64,000 nucleotides of DNA from contig NZ_CP193934.1 of the NCBI RefSeq assembly GCF_050859505.1, positions 2,108,001 through 2,172,000 on the forward strand, read 5' to 3'. Origin of the DNA: Marinirhabdus sp050859505 (GTDB lineage: Bacteria > Bacteroidota > Bacteroidia > Flavobacteriales > Flavobacteriaceae). Below, piece after piece: positions 35,907 through 45,251 of the stretch. A program made the position numbers and the translations under genes. Every line of letters begins with the position of its first letter. Positions within the stretch are counted from its first letter, which is position 1. Below the pieces are notes generated by a model, which was given only the letters and a program-made list of their open reading frames with translations, was not told the DNA's origin and searched no databases.

Positions 35907-38379
35907 TTACTCCTTAATCAAACGTTTTACAACGCTTGCATTTTCACTTTCTATCTGTACAATGTACACCCCAGAAGCCAATTTAGAAATATCAATTGTT
36001 TTCTCTGTGGTCATACTTGTAAGGTCTACAGTGTTCACTAACTTTCCGTTTACATCGTACATAGTTGCTTTGTTAAGCAGGATGTTAGAGGTATTAGACA
36101 GCGTCACCTGACTTTGTGCAGGGTTAGGATATAAAGTTATTCCTGTCTCCAGGGTATTGTCGTTAACACCCAGGATGCTTTCGATGGTAAGCTCGAAGGT
36201 ACATTCACCTACATTGCCAAACGCATCGGTCGCGCTCAAGGTAACTGTATATACACCGTCGCCAATAAAAGATCCTGCTGCTGGATCCTGTGCGAATACC
36301 GTCAATGGATCTGTACAGTTGTCTACCGCTGAAGCAAGTCCGTCTGCGAAGTAATCTGGTACTTCATACAACTGGTTGCCTGCTCCTGGATCTATAGTCA
36401 TATCTGCCGGGCAGGTCACTACAGGTTCCAATAGGTCTACAACGGTTACAGTAGCGACACAAGAAGCAAGGTTCCCACTAGGGTCACTTACAAACAAGGT
36501 TACCATTTGTGGAGTGCCTATGTCGTCACAACTAAAGTCGTCCATATCTACTCCTGCTACAGAGATTCCACAAGCTTCAACAGTAAGATTCATATCTATA
36601 AGGTCCATAGGATCTAGCATTGCTGTTCCGTCTGCACCTAATTCTAGTGTAAAGTCTTTACATACGAGCATAGGAGCTATGTTATCTATCACATTTACCG
36701 TTGCAGTACACATAGAAGTGTTCCCACTAGTATCTGTTACCAGAATATCCACCGTAGACTCTCCAACATCGGTACACGTAAATTGTGCTTGAGATGAATT
36801 TAAAGATATAAAATTAATACAGTAGCTATTAAAAACACCATCGTCACCAGCAGCATCGTCTGTTGCACGTAGTATCCAATCTCCATTTACATCTTCTCCG
36901 TCGAAAGTAGCAGCAAAGGTTCCTCCTTCTGGTTCAAAAGTTCCGGTAAAAGGTGCAGATCCTGTTGTAATATTAGGTGCTCCATCCATAAATACGGTAC
37001 CCGTATAGTTATCTCCAGACCCACCATTTCCATCAGAAAGGGTAAGGATGGTTCCTGAAGGAGATTCTAGTTCAATTTCAAGATCTGAATCCCAGCTATG
37101 AGTAATATCTATTTCAACACTATTAAGGGCGTAATCAACTCCAATAATACCAGAATCTGGTACGGTAGCATTCGATTCGGTTGGAGGAAGCGTATTGCTA
37201 ATGACAGCACCCGCATTATCCCCACATTCATCAATATCAGGTATGGTAGCACCTCCTAAAATTTCTATAGAAGCAATACCACAGTTATCTGTTACACTTA
37301 CTAATAGATCCGCAACATTTACAGTAGCCATACCATTCACATCTAATATCACATCCAAGGGCGCAGAAGCTACAGCATCATAAGTGTAATTTAGGCTCCA
37401 GGCGTTCAAGGTACCGGTATCACCACCACCATTGTCACTCACATTCAAGGTCCAGGTACCTAAGGTACTTATACCATCAAAAACAGAGAGTGCCTCATTG
37501 GGTATAAAAGAACCTGCAATTGTTGGTACACCTCCACCACATTCGTCTTCCACAGCAGTAGCCGCTTCGTCGTCAAGGGTTGCCAGTATATCATTACCAG
37601 AGCATCCAAAAGTACCTGTTGCCGGAGCACCAGGACGGTCAACGATGGTTGCTGAAGTGGTTCCATCTGGAGCCGTAAGGGTAACAATTATATCACCTAC
37701 CCACGTATGGCTAATGTCCAGATCTACATCAAGGTCTGTAATGTTAAAATCGTCTGTAATATCCAGAGTCGTTGTCAATCCAGCTGGATTACTGTCTGGA
37801 ATTGCTGTTCCTGGGGTAGTGGTAGCAGTACCTGCACCAGAAGGTGGTGCACCAACACAAAGTATTTCTGGAGCTTCATCGTCGGTTACTGTTACATTCA
37901 TAGTACAGTCCACGCTATTTCCTCCACCATCTGTATAGGTCCAGGTTACGATAGTAGTTCCTACTGGGTATACGTCTGTGGCATCTGCTGTGCCATTGTA
38001 ATCGTTTACCAGGCCAGCTGGATCGGTAGGACAGTTGTCTGCTACCGTAGGTTGTGGCACGGTTACTAATGCTTCACAAAGGCCAGCATCGTTAGTTTGA
38101 GTAATGTCTGCAGGGCAGGTTAGTACAGCCACCTGGTTGTCCACAACGGTTATGGTGAATTGACACGTAGTGGTCTCGTTGGGAGCATCGTCGTTGGTTG
38201 CTGTAAATTCAATAGTGGTAACGCCTACAGGATACGGTCCTGGAGAAGGAGCTCCCATGGTTTGAGTTACGGTTACTGAACCGCCATCTGGATCTAATGC
38301 AGTTGGGGTTGCAAAACCAAAAGGGGCTTCACATTCTCCCGGGTTCGCATTCACTATTTGATCGCCTGGGCAATTTATG
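35907..38379 (-). repeat. Constant C-terminal block, copy in A2
   Basis: Offset +3,759 from the A1 copy and +3,816 to the A3 copy. It matches A3 through the entire block up to about 38379, where the two N-terminal domains diverge abruptly. Confidence 0.9.
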
Positions 38380-39206
38380 ATTGGAGGATTACTTGCTGAT
38401 GCAAACAAAAATTCTGCTTGGTTTTCAATTAGATCAATAAAGTCTTGTGAATCAAAATTAGTAGAGATAAAACTATTATAAATAGTAGTTCCTGCTGCAT
38501 TCAATAGAATAGCAGTTTCATTAGGTGTATTTGGTGTTGCAACAAATCCTGCAATAGAAGTTGCACCAGGCAACGGCTCTAATCTATGTCCGTGTATCCC
38601 CCATGGTACTGTAGGTGCTACCAATGGCAATCCATTGATAGTGTTGGGATTATTAAATGTTGGGTGTGCAGGATCCCATACTTCAACCGCGATTTGTGAG
38701 CCATAAGATATAGCAGAAGCTGCACCTAATTCTGCAAGCAGTGTAGGCGCGATATTGATTTGCCAATACCCTCCAAAAATCACTTTACCACCACCTGAAA
38801 TATAATTTACGATTTCAGTAATTGTAGCAGCGTCAATGGTGTCATTATAGAACCGAATAATTGCCAAATCAAATGTTTGGGATGTTAATGCAGTATTTAA
38901 CTCTGCTGTAGCTCCCACTATAGTAGTTACAGTGGCTCCAATGGAGGTGAGCATTGGCTCTAAATCTGTTGTAGTTGCAATCCCCCCATTATTTGTGAAA
39001 TTTAAGATCGTAGTGCCCGCAGGAATACGATTTGTTATACCGCTTCCTCTATAGGTCTCAACGGCTTTATTTATCACAATTTCTGAGATGTCTCCCGAGA
39101 AATTACTCGCATTCGAATTCTGTGAATTATTGGATTGAGCAAACACGGGGTTCGTGCTTACGAGCAAGGCCATAACAAGCCCCACATAAAAAATAGTTTT
39201 TTTCAT
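35907..39206 (-). CDS. HYR paralogue A2: T9SS type A protein with different GATase-like N-terminus
   Basis: 1,099 aa. It shares the signal peptide MKKTIFYVGLVMALLVST with A1 at DNA level, then carries an unrelated-looking sequence of about 250 residues (24-275) that still reads like a glutamine amidotransferase-like fold (FDLAIIRFYND, IVNYISGGGKVIFGGYW). From the HYR start (INCPGDQIVNANPGECEAP) onward it has the same HYR-HYR-P-P-HYR-HYR-sorting-domain order as A1. It carries markers shared with A3: GFATPTALDPDGG and TTIVTW. It lies between the two htpG remnants. Function probably surface adhesion or binding; the ligand would be set by the variable N-terminus (inference). Confidence 0.92.
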   Translation of the reverse strand: MKKTIFYVGLVMALLVSTNPVFAQSNNSQNSNASNFSGDISEIVINKAVETYRGSGITNRIPAGTTILNFTNNGGIATTTDLEPMLTSIGATVTTIVGATAELNTALTSQTFDLAIIRFYNDTIDAATITEIVNYISGGGKVIFGGYWQINIAPTLLAELGAASAISYGSQIAVEVWDPAHPTFNNPNTINGLPLVAPTVPWGIHGHRLEPLPGATSIAGFVATPNTPNETAILLNAAGTTIYNSFISTNFDSQDFIDLIENQAEFLFASASNPPIINCPGDQIVNANPGECEAPFGFATPTALDPDGGSVTVTQTMGAPSPGPYPVGVTTIEFTATNDDAPNETTTCQFTITVVDNQVAVLTCPADITQTNDAGLCEALVTVPQPTVADNCPTDPAGLVNDYNGTADATDVYPVGTTIVTWTYTDGGGNSVDCTMNVTVTDDEAPEILCVGAPPSGAGTATTTPGTAIPDSNPAGLTTTLDITDDFNITDLDVDLDISHTWVGDIIVTLTAPDGTTSATIVDRPGAPATGTFGCSGNDILATLDDEAATAVEDECGGGVPTIAGSFIPNEALSVFDGISTLGTWTLNVSDNGGGDTGTLNAWSLNYTYDAVASAPLDVILDVNGMATVNVADLLVSVTDNCGIASIEILGGATIPDIDECGDNAGAVISNTLPPTESNATVPDSGIIGVDYALNSVEIDITHSWDSDLEIELESPSGTILTLSDGNGGSGDNYTGTVFMDGAPNITTGSAPFTGTFEPEGGTFAATFDGEDVNGDWILRATDDAAGDDGVFNSYCINFISLNSSQAQFTCTDVGESTVDILVTDTSGNTSMCTATVNVIDNIAPMLVCKDFTLELGADGTAMLDPMDLIDMNLTVEACGISVAGVDMDDFSCDDIGTPQMVTLFVSDPSGNLASCVATVTVVDLLEPVVTCPADMTIDPGAGNQLYEVPDYFADGLASAVDNCTDPLTVFAQDPAAGSFIGDGVYTVTLSATDAFGNVGECTFELTIESILGVNDNTLETGITLYPNPAQSQVTLSNTSNILLNKATMYDVNGKLVNTVDLTSMTTEKTIDISKLASGVYIVQIESENASVVKRLIKE

Positions 39207-39249
39207 AATAGAAATTTAAATTAATAGTTAGTACTGCGAATCTAATTCT

Positions 39250-39257
39250 TAAAGTTA
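39250..39257 (-). promoter_or_regulatory. Candidate -7-like box upstream of A2
   Basis: TAACTTTA on the minus strand, 44 bp before the A2 ATG, in the same conserved context as upstream of A1. Confidence 0.3.
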
Positions 39258-39332
39258 TCTTAAAATATTATTTTAGATGAAATGTATTTTTTTTCGATAA
39301 AATACCTCTATTTCGTAGGAAATAGATTACAA

Positions 39333-39370
39333 AAGAGCCTGTTACAAATTTTAGAACGGGCTCTTTTGTA
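39333..39370 (-). terminator. Relic terminator of htpG remnant 2
   Basis: Hairpin AAGAGCC.. / ..GGGCTCTT enclosing TGTTACAAATTTTAGAAC. It is homologous to the terminator downstream of intact htpG (43104-43143), so the duplicated unit included the htpG 3' flank. Confidence 0.75.
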
Positions 39371-39373
39371 AAG

Positions 39374-39643
39374 ATGTTTACAATTACTTAATTATTTCAT
39401 AGGATCTTTTATAAACCTGGTCATCGCAATACCCTGGTCTATACTATGAAGTTGTTTTTTCTCTTTATCTATCTTAACTTAAATCATTGGGTTGTCATAT
39501 ACTTAAGTTTTTCTAATGTGGGTAAGGTGTTTTACTGTAGGAGTCGCAACTGCAGTATTACCTATTAACTCACCTAAGAAAATCTCATGGTCACTACATA
39601 AAAACTTCTTTAGTAACGGAAATAGTACTCTCTACCGCTACAT
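39374..39643 (-). pseudogene. htpG: htpG remnant 2 (internally deleted)
   Basis: About 270 bp with the same 3'-end to 5'-end fusion as remnant 1. The junction sits at GTCATC, a 6-bp word present in intact htpG at both 43197-43202 and 44805-44810, so a 1,608-bp deletion between short direct repeats explains it. As in remnant 1, the ATG is lost and the frame is broken. This copy keeps the htpG terminator on its left. It lies between HYR paralogues A2 and A3. Confidence 0.9.
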
Positions 39644-39661
39644 GTAATGAGTTATCCAATA

Positions 39662-39705
39662 AACCAAAAACCCCTTCCATTGCTGGAAGGGGTTTTCTTT
39701 TGGTT
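39662..39705 (-). terminator. Terminator of HYR paralogue A3
   Basis: Third copy of the CCCCTTCC / GGAAGGGG hairpin with T run, adjacent to htpG remnant 2 in the same arrangement as at 35846. Confidence 0.85.
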
Positions 39706-39722
39706 GGTTAAAACCTTTAGGA

Positions 39723-42198
39723 TTACTCCTTAATCAAACGTTTTACAACGCTTGCATTTTCACTTTCTATCTGTACAATGTACACCCCAGAAGCCAATTT
39801 AGAAATATCAATTGTTTTCTCTGTGGTCATACTTGTAAGGTCTACAGTGTTCACTAACTTTCCGTTTACATCGTACATAGTTGCTTTGTTAAGCAGGATG
39901 TTAGAGGTATTAGACAGCGTCACCTGACTTTGTGCAGGGTTAGGATATAAAGTTATTCCTGTCTCCAGGGTATTGTCGTTAACACCCAGGATGCTTTCGA
40001 TGGTAAGCTCGAAGGTACATTCACCTACATTGCCAAACGCATCGGTCGCGCTCAAGGTAACTGTATATACACCGTCGCCAATAAAAGATCCTGCTGCTGG
40101 ATCCTGTGCGAATACCGTCAATGGATCTGTACAGTTGTCTACCGCTGAAGCAAGTCCGTCTGCGAAGTAATCTGGTACTTCATACAACTGGTTGCCTGCT
40201 CCTGGATCTATAGTCATATCTGCCGGGCAGGTCACTACAGGTTCCAATAGGTCTACAACGGTTACAGTAGCGACACAAGAAGCAAGGTTCCCACTAGGGT
40301 CACTTACAAACAAGGTTACCATTTGTGGAGTGCCTATGTCGTCACAACTAAAGTCGTCCATATCTACTCCTGCTACAGAGATTCCACAAGCTTCAACAGT
40401 AAGATTCATATCTATAAGGTCCATAGGATCTAGCATTGCTGTTCCGTCTGCACCTAATTCTAGTGTAAAGTCTTTACATACGAGCATAGGAGCTATGTTA
40501 TCTATCACATTTACCGTTGCAGTACACATAGAAGTGTTCCCACTAGTATCTGTTACCAGAATATCCACCGTAGACTCTCCAACATCGGTACACGTAAATT
40601 GTGCTTGAGATGAATTTAAAGATATAAAATTAATACAGTAGCTATTAAAAACACCATCGTCACCAGCAGCATCGTCTGTTGCACGTAGTATCCAATCTCC
40701 ATTTACATCTTCTCCGTCGAAAGTAGCAGCAAAGGTTCCTCCTTCTGGTTCAAAAGTTCCGGTAAAAGGTGCAGATCCTGTTGTAATATTAGGTGCTCCA
40801 TCCATAAATACGGTACCCGTATAGTTATCTCCAGACCCACCATTTCCATCAGAAAGGGTAAGGATGGTTCCTGAAGGAGATTCTAGTTCAATTTCAAGAT
40901 CTGAATCCCAGCTATGAGTAATATCTATTTCAACACTATTAAGGGCGTAATCAACTCCAATAATACCAGAATCTGGTACGGTAGCATTCGATTCGGTTGG
41001 AGGAAGCGTATTGCTAATGACAGCACCCGCATTATCCCCACATTCATCAATATCAGGTATGGTAGCACCTCCTAAAATTTCTATAGAAGCAATACCACAG
41101 TTATCTGTTACACTTACTAATAGATCCGCAACATTTACAGTAGCCATACCATTCACATCTAATATCACATCCAAGGGCGCAGAAGCTACAGCATCATAAG
41201 TGTAATTTAGGCTCCAGGCGTTCAAGGTACCGGTATCACCACCACCATTGTCACTCACATTCAAGGTCCAGGTACCTAAGGTACTTATACCATCAAAAAC
41301 AGAGAGTGCCTCATTGGGTATAAAAGAACCTGCAATTGTTGGTACACCTCCACCACATTCGTCTTCCACAGCAGTAGCCGCTTCGTCGTCAAGGGTTGCC
41401 AGTATATCATTACCAGAGCATCCAAAAGTACCTGTTGCCGGAGCACCAGGACGGTCAACGATGGTTGCTGAAGTGGTTCCATCTGGAGCCGTAAGGGTAA
41501 CAATTATATCACCTACCCACGTATGGCTAATGTCCAGATCTACATCAAGGTCTGTAATGTTAAAATCGTCTGTAATATCCAGAGTCGTTGTCAATCCAGC
41601 TGGATTACTGTCTGGAATTGCTGTTCCTGGGGTAGTGGTAGCAGTACCTGCACCAGAAGGTGGTGCACCAACACAAAGTATTTCTGGAGCTTCATCGTCG
41701 GTTACTGTTACATTCATAGTACAGTCCACGCTATTTCCTCCACCATCTGTATAGGTCCAGGTTACGATAGTAGTTCCTACTGGGTATACGTCTGTGGCAT
41801 CTGCTGTGCCATTGTAATCGTTTACCAGGCCAGCTGGATCGGTAGGACAGTTGTCTGCTACCGTAGGTTGTGGCACGGTTACTAATGCTTCACAAAGGCC
41901 AGCATCGTTAGTTTGAGTAATGTCTGCAGGGCAGGTTAGTACAGCCACCTGGTTGTCCACAACGGTTATGGTGAATTGACACGTAGTGGTCTCGTTGGGA
42001 GCATCGTCGTTGGTTGCTGTAAATTCAATAGTGGTAACGCCTACAGGATACGGTCCTGGAGAAGGAGCTCCCATGGTTTGAGTTACGGTTACTGAACCGC
42101 CATCTGGATCTAATGCAGTTGGGGTTGCAAAACCAAAAGGGGCTTCACATTCTCCCGGGTTCGCATTCACTATTTGATCGCCTGGGCAATTTATGATG
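39723..42198 (-). repeat. Constant C-terminal block, copy in A3
   Basis: It shares with A2 all the variant bases that separate A2 from A1 (for example the GATAGTAGTTCCT version near 41766). Homology stops at about 42198. Confidence 0.9.
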
Positions 42199-42977
42199 GG
42201 AGGAGCGGCGGCATTAGCCACCCAATTTATAGCGTTGGCTATCATTAAAAAACCATCTTGTGCAGGATCTACTACATTTGGCCAAAGCGAAATAGAAGCT
42301 CTTCGTACACTTGAAGGGCCAAGATTCTCTTTAACATAGGCTAACGGATTTCCGTTACTATCTTCTGCAATTAAAGTCGCCGAAGGGTCTATTGTTCCAA
42401 CTATTTGAGTGTCAACATCAACAGAAGTAACTCCTGCCATTATTGGATGTCCAGGAATTAATACGTTACCTAAGACTAAACCTGCTCCATTGTTATATAC
42501 ACCACCTGGATTGTTAAAATAATCATATGTAGTATCAAAATCACCAAGGATGTCTGTTCCAAAACCAGCAGCATTATCGAGCATTGCAAATGTGATATCG
42601 ACTACTGCCCCGCCACCGTCAGCGTATTGGGCTAAAATATTTCCCAATGAAACTCCATCAAACCATGAACTATTCGACCAAACTACTACTGCATCATACA
42701 TATTAAGTTGTGCAAGAGTCGGGTTACTACTTCCAGCAGATTGAAGGTCAACAGTAGTAAAACCTTGAGTCAGTAAATTATTTTGTAAAATAGTAGAGGA
42801 ATTGGAATTGTCAGAAAAAAGAAGTAAAACTGCATCCGCCATCATTCTTGAAGACCCTTCCTGATAAGGATTGCTAAGAGCATTGAGCTCTGAACTGTTA
42901 GGATTCACAAGCGGTCCAGCCTGAGAAAAGATTGCTGAATACGATATCAGCAATATAAAAAACATAATTTTTTTCAT
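39723..42977 (-). CDS. HYR paralogue A3: T9SS type A protein with third N-terminal variant
   Basis: 1,084 aa. Its signal peptide (MKKIMFFILLISYSAIFSQ) differs from that of A1/A2. The N-terminal domain (about 20-258) is again amidotransferase-like (ADAVLLLFSDNSN, MYDAVVVWSNSSW, QYADGGGAVVDI, PGHPIMAGV) but distinct from A1 and A2 in sequence. The C-terminal 825 residues match A2 at the marker sites checked and are nearly identical in DNA. Its upstream region is the 3' side of intact htpG. Predicted surface cargo with a type A sorting domain; ligand unknown. Confidence 0.92.
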   Translation of the reverse strand: MKKIMFFILLISYSAIFSQAGPLVNPNSSELNALSNPYQEGSSRMMADAVLLLFSDNSNSSTILQNNLLTQGFTTVDLQSAGSSNPTLAQLNMYDAVVVWSNSSWFDGVSLGNILAQYADGGGAVVDITFAMLDNAAGFGTDILGDFDTTYDYFNNPGGVYNNGAGLVLGNVLIPGHPIMAGVTSVDVDTQIVGTIDPSATLIAEDSNGNPLAYVKENLGPSSVRRASISLWPNVVDPAQDGFLMIANAINWVANAAAPPIINCPGDQIVNANPGECEAPFGFATPTALDPDGGSVTVTQTMGAPSPGPYPVGVTTIEFTATNDDAPNETTTCQFTITVVDNQVAVLTCPADITQTNDAGLCEALVTVPQPTVADNCPTDPAGLVNDYNGTADATDVYPVGTTIVTWTYTDGGGNSVDCTMNVTVTDDEAPEILCVGAPPSGAGTATTTPGTAIPDSNPAGLTTTLDITDDFNITDLDVDLDISHTWVGDIIVTLTAPDGTTSATIVDRPGAPATGTFGCSGNDILATLDDEAATAVEDECGGGVPTIAGSFIPNEALSVFDGISTLGTWTLNVSDNGGGDTGTLNAWSLNYTYDAVASAPLDVILDVNGMATVNVADLLVSVTDNCGIASIEILGGATIPDIDECGDNAGAVISNTLPPTESNATVPDSGIIGVDYALNSVEIDITHSWDSDLEIELESPSGTILTLSDGNGGSGDNYTGTVFMDGAPNITTGSAPFTGTFEPEGGTFAATFDGEDVNGDWILRATDDAAGDDGVFNSYCINFISLNSSQAQFTCTDVGESTVDILVTDTSGNTSMCTATVNVIDNIAPMLVCKDFTLELGADGTAMLDPMDLIDMNLTVEACGISVAGVDMDDFSCDDIGTPQMVTLFVSDPSGNLASCVATVTVVDLLEPVVTCPADMTIDPGAGNQLYEVPDYFADGLASAVDNCTDPLTVFAQDPAAGSFIGDGVYTVTLSATDAFGNVGECTFELTIESILGVNDNTLETGITLYPNPAQSQVTLSNTSNILLNKATMYDVNGKLVNTVDLTSMTTEKTIDISKLASGVYIVQIESENASVVKRLIKE

Positions 42978-43103
42978 AATATAATTTTTAATTAATAGTT
43001 AGAGTCTCAAATCTAATTCTTAAAAAAATCATAAAATATTATTTTAGATTAAGGGTAGCTTTTTTCGATAAACAACACTTTTTAATTTTGTAGGAAAATT
43101 TTT

Positions 43104-43143
43104 ATAAAAAAGCCCGTTCCAAATTTTGGAACGGGCTTTTTTT
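43104..43143 (-). terminator. htpG terminator
   Basis: Stem AAAAAAGCCCGTTCC / GGAACGGGCTTTTTT around AAATTTT, 17 bp after the htpG stop. A strong intrinsic terminator, usable in both directions. Confidence 0.88.
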
Positions 43144-43159
43144 ATAAAAATGTTTATAA

Positions 43160-45049
43160 TTACTTAATCATTTCATAGGACCTTTTTATAAACTTAGTCA
43201 TCTCTTCTCCTTTGAGTAACCCTTTACTGAGTTTGGCAAGATCCAGTGCCTGATTTACTAAACGTTCCTTTTTCTTAGCTGTTTTAGTCGTTAAGATTTC
43301 ACCTACCAACTCGTTATTGCTATTTACGATAAGGGTGTAGGTTTCTGGAAAACCACCCATCCCAAACATACCGCCACCGCCGGATTGTTGCATCTCTTTC
43401 ATACGGCGCATAAATTCAGGTTCAGTAATGGTAAATGCATTTGCATTACTATCCATTGCTTCCAATTGAATGGTAAATTTTTCTGAAGGAATGGTTTCAG
43501 TCAAATACGTTTTTAAAGTTTCTTGTTCTTCCTCTGAAAGTTTCGAACTAGTAGCTTCATCTTTCTTTATTAAATTATCAATATGGTCTCCGTCTACACG
43601 TGCGAAGCTTACATTTTGGTTTTCAGATTCTATTTTTTGAATTAAATGCGAAATAATGGGTGAGTCTAACAACAATACTTCATAGCCTTTTTCTTTGGCA
43701 GGTTGAATATAACTGTGTTGGTCTTCTTTGTTTGAAGCATAGAGCAATACCAGTTTGTCATCTTTATCGGTTTGGGTTGCTGCCAATTTTTCTTTTAATT
43801 CAGCAAAGGTGAAATACGTTCCGTCTACTGTTGGGAACAACATAAACTGCTGTGCTTTCTCAAAGAATTTATCTTCGGTCAACATCCCGTATTCAATCAC
43901 AATTTTAATATCGTCCCATTTCTTCTCAAAATCTTCACGATTTTCATTGAAGAGCGATTTCAGCTTATCTGCTACTTTACGGGTAATATAACTTGCTATT
44001 TTCTTTACGGCACCATCTGCCTGTAAGTAACTTCTTGAAACATTTAAAGGAATGTCTGGAGAATCTATAACACCACGTAACATGGTTAAAAATTCGGGTA
44101 CAATACCTTCTACATTATCGGTTACAAATACCTGATTTTGATACAGTTGAATTTTATCCTTCTGGATGTTCATATCGTTTTTCATCTTGGGGAAATATAA
44201 AATTCCCGTAAGATTAAAAGGATAATCTACATTAAGATGAATGTTGAAGAGCGGCTCCTCAAATTGCATTGGATATAATTCCCGATAGAAGCTTTTATAG
44301 TCTTCATCTTTTAAATCGGTTGGTTGTTTAGTCCAAGCCGGATTAGGGTTGTTTATTATATTGTCAACCTCTTTAGTAGGAGCGGGGTCTTCCTTTTTGG
44401 CATCTTCAGGTTTTGGGAGCGTTTCAGTTTTAGTGCCGAACTTAATTGGGATAGGCATAAACTTGTTGTACTTGGTCAACAAGTCAGTGATTTTCCCTTT
44501 TTCTAAAAATTCGGTTTCGTCTTCAGATATATGAAGAATGATCTCTGTACCTCTTTCAGTCTTGTTGGCTTCTTCCAACGTATAATTGGGTGAGCCATCA
44601 CACGTCCAATGTGCAGCAGGCGCATCTTTATAGCTTTTGGTAATAATTTCAACCTTACTCGCCACCATAAAAGCTGAATAGAAACCAAGGCCAAAATGAC
44701 CAATAATTCCGGCTTCTTCACCTTTTTTATCTTTATATTTTTCAATAAACTCTTCAGCGCCAGAAAAAGCAATCTCGTTGATGTATTTCTCTACTTCTTC
44801 CTTCGTCATCCCAATACCTTGATCGATAATGTGAAGTTGTTTTTTCTCCTTATCTATCTTAACTTCAATTATTGGGTTGCCATAGGCTACTTTGGCTTCT
44901 CCAATGTTGGTAAGGTGTTTTAATTTAAGAGTCGCATCTGTAGCGTTACTTATTAACTCACGTAAGAAAATCTCATGATCACTATATAAAAACTTCTTTA
45001 TTAACGGAAAAATATTCTCTACCGCTACATTAATGGTTCCTGTACTCAT
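43160..45049 (-). CDS. htpG: Molecular chaperone HtpG (Hsp90)
   Basis: Cytoplasmic ATP-dependent chaperone, 629 aa, full length. The N-terminal ATPase domain shows DHEIFLRELISNATDATLK (ATP/Mg-binding Asn), IIDQGIGMTKEE and GHFGLGFYSAFMVA. The middle domain has NLTGILYFPKM, VFVTDNVEGIVPEFL and the catalytic-loop region PLNVSRSYLQAD. The C-terminal dimer domain ends with a Gly/Met-rich insert (QSGGGGMFGMGGF). It is embedded among secreted HYR paralogues, unusual company for a housekeeping chaperone, and two deleted copies of it lie between neighbouring paralogues. No co-chaperone gene is nearby. It is the only intact htpG in the window. Confidence 0.97.
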   Translation of the reverse strand: MSTGTINVAVENIFPLIKKFLYSDHEIFLRELISNATDATLKLKHLTNIGEAKVAYGNPIIEVKIDKEKKQLHIIDQGIGMTKEEVEKYINEIAFSGAEEFIEKYKDKKGEEAGIIGHFGLGFYSAFMVASKVEIITKSYKDAPAAHWTCDGSPNYTLEEANKTERGTEIILHISEDETEFLEKGKITDLLTKYNKFMPIPIKFGTKTETLPKPEDAKKEDPAPTKEVDNIINNPNPAWTKQPTDLKDEDYKSFYRELYPMQFEEPLFNIHLNVDYPFNLTGILYFPKMKNDMNIQKDKIQLYQNQVFVTDNVEGIVPEFLTMLRGVIDSPDIPLNVSRSYLQADGAVKKIASYITRKVADKLKSLFNENREDFEKKWDDIKIVIEYGMLTEDKFFEKAQQFMLFPTVDGTYFTFAELKEKLAATQTDKDDKLVLLYASNKEDQHSYIQPAKEKGYEVLLLDSPIISHLIQKIESENQNVSFARVDGDHIDNLIKKDEATSSKLSEEEQETLKTYLTETIPSEKFTIQLEAMDSNANAFTITEPEFMRRMKEMQQSGGGGMFGMGGFPETYTLIVNSNNELVGEILTTKTAKKKERLVNQALDLAKLSKGLLKGEEMTKFIKRSYEMIK

Positions 45050-45135
45050 ATTTTATTAGTATTTATTCGCTGCTCCGCAACGTATTATTTAGTTTCTATT
45101 CTGTATTGACAAAGAGAGTACCAATAATGAGTTTA

Positions 45136-45148
45136 TGACAGGATGTCA
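45136..45148. promoter_or_regulatory. Perfect inverted repeat upstream of htpG
   Basis: TGACA-GGA-TGTCA, a 5-bp perfect palindrome with a 3-bp spacer, 87 bp before the htpG ATG. A possible operator for a dimeric regulator; nothing else supports it. Confidence 0.3.
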
Positions 45149-45193
45149 CAAATACTATTGGAATGGTTTTTTTTAATGAGTTATCCAATAAAG

Positions 45194-45237
45194 CAAAAAC
45201 CCCTTCCATTGCTGGAAGGGGTTTTCTTTTGGTTGGT
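45194..45237 (-). terminator. Terminator of HYR paralogue A4
   Basis: Fourth copy of the CCCCTTCC / GGAAGGGG hairpin, here preceded by GCAAAAA instead of ACCAAAAA. Located 15 bp after the A4 stop. Confidence 0.85.
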
Positions 45238-45251
45238 TAAAACCTTTAGGA

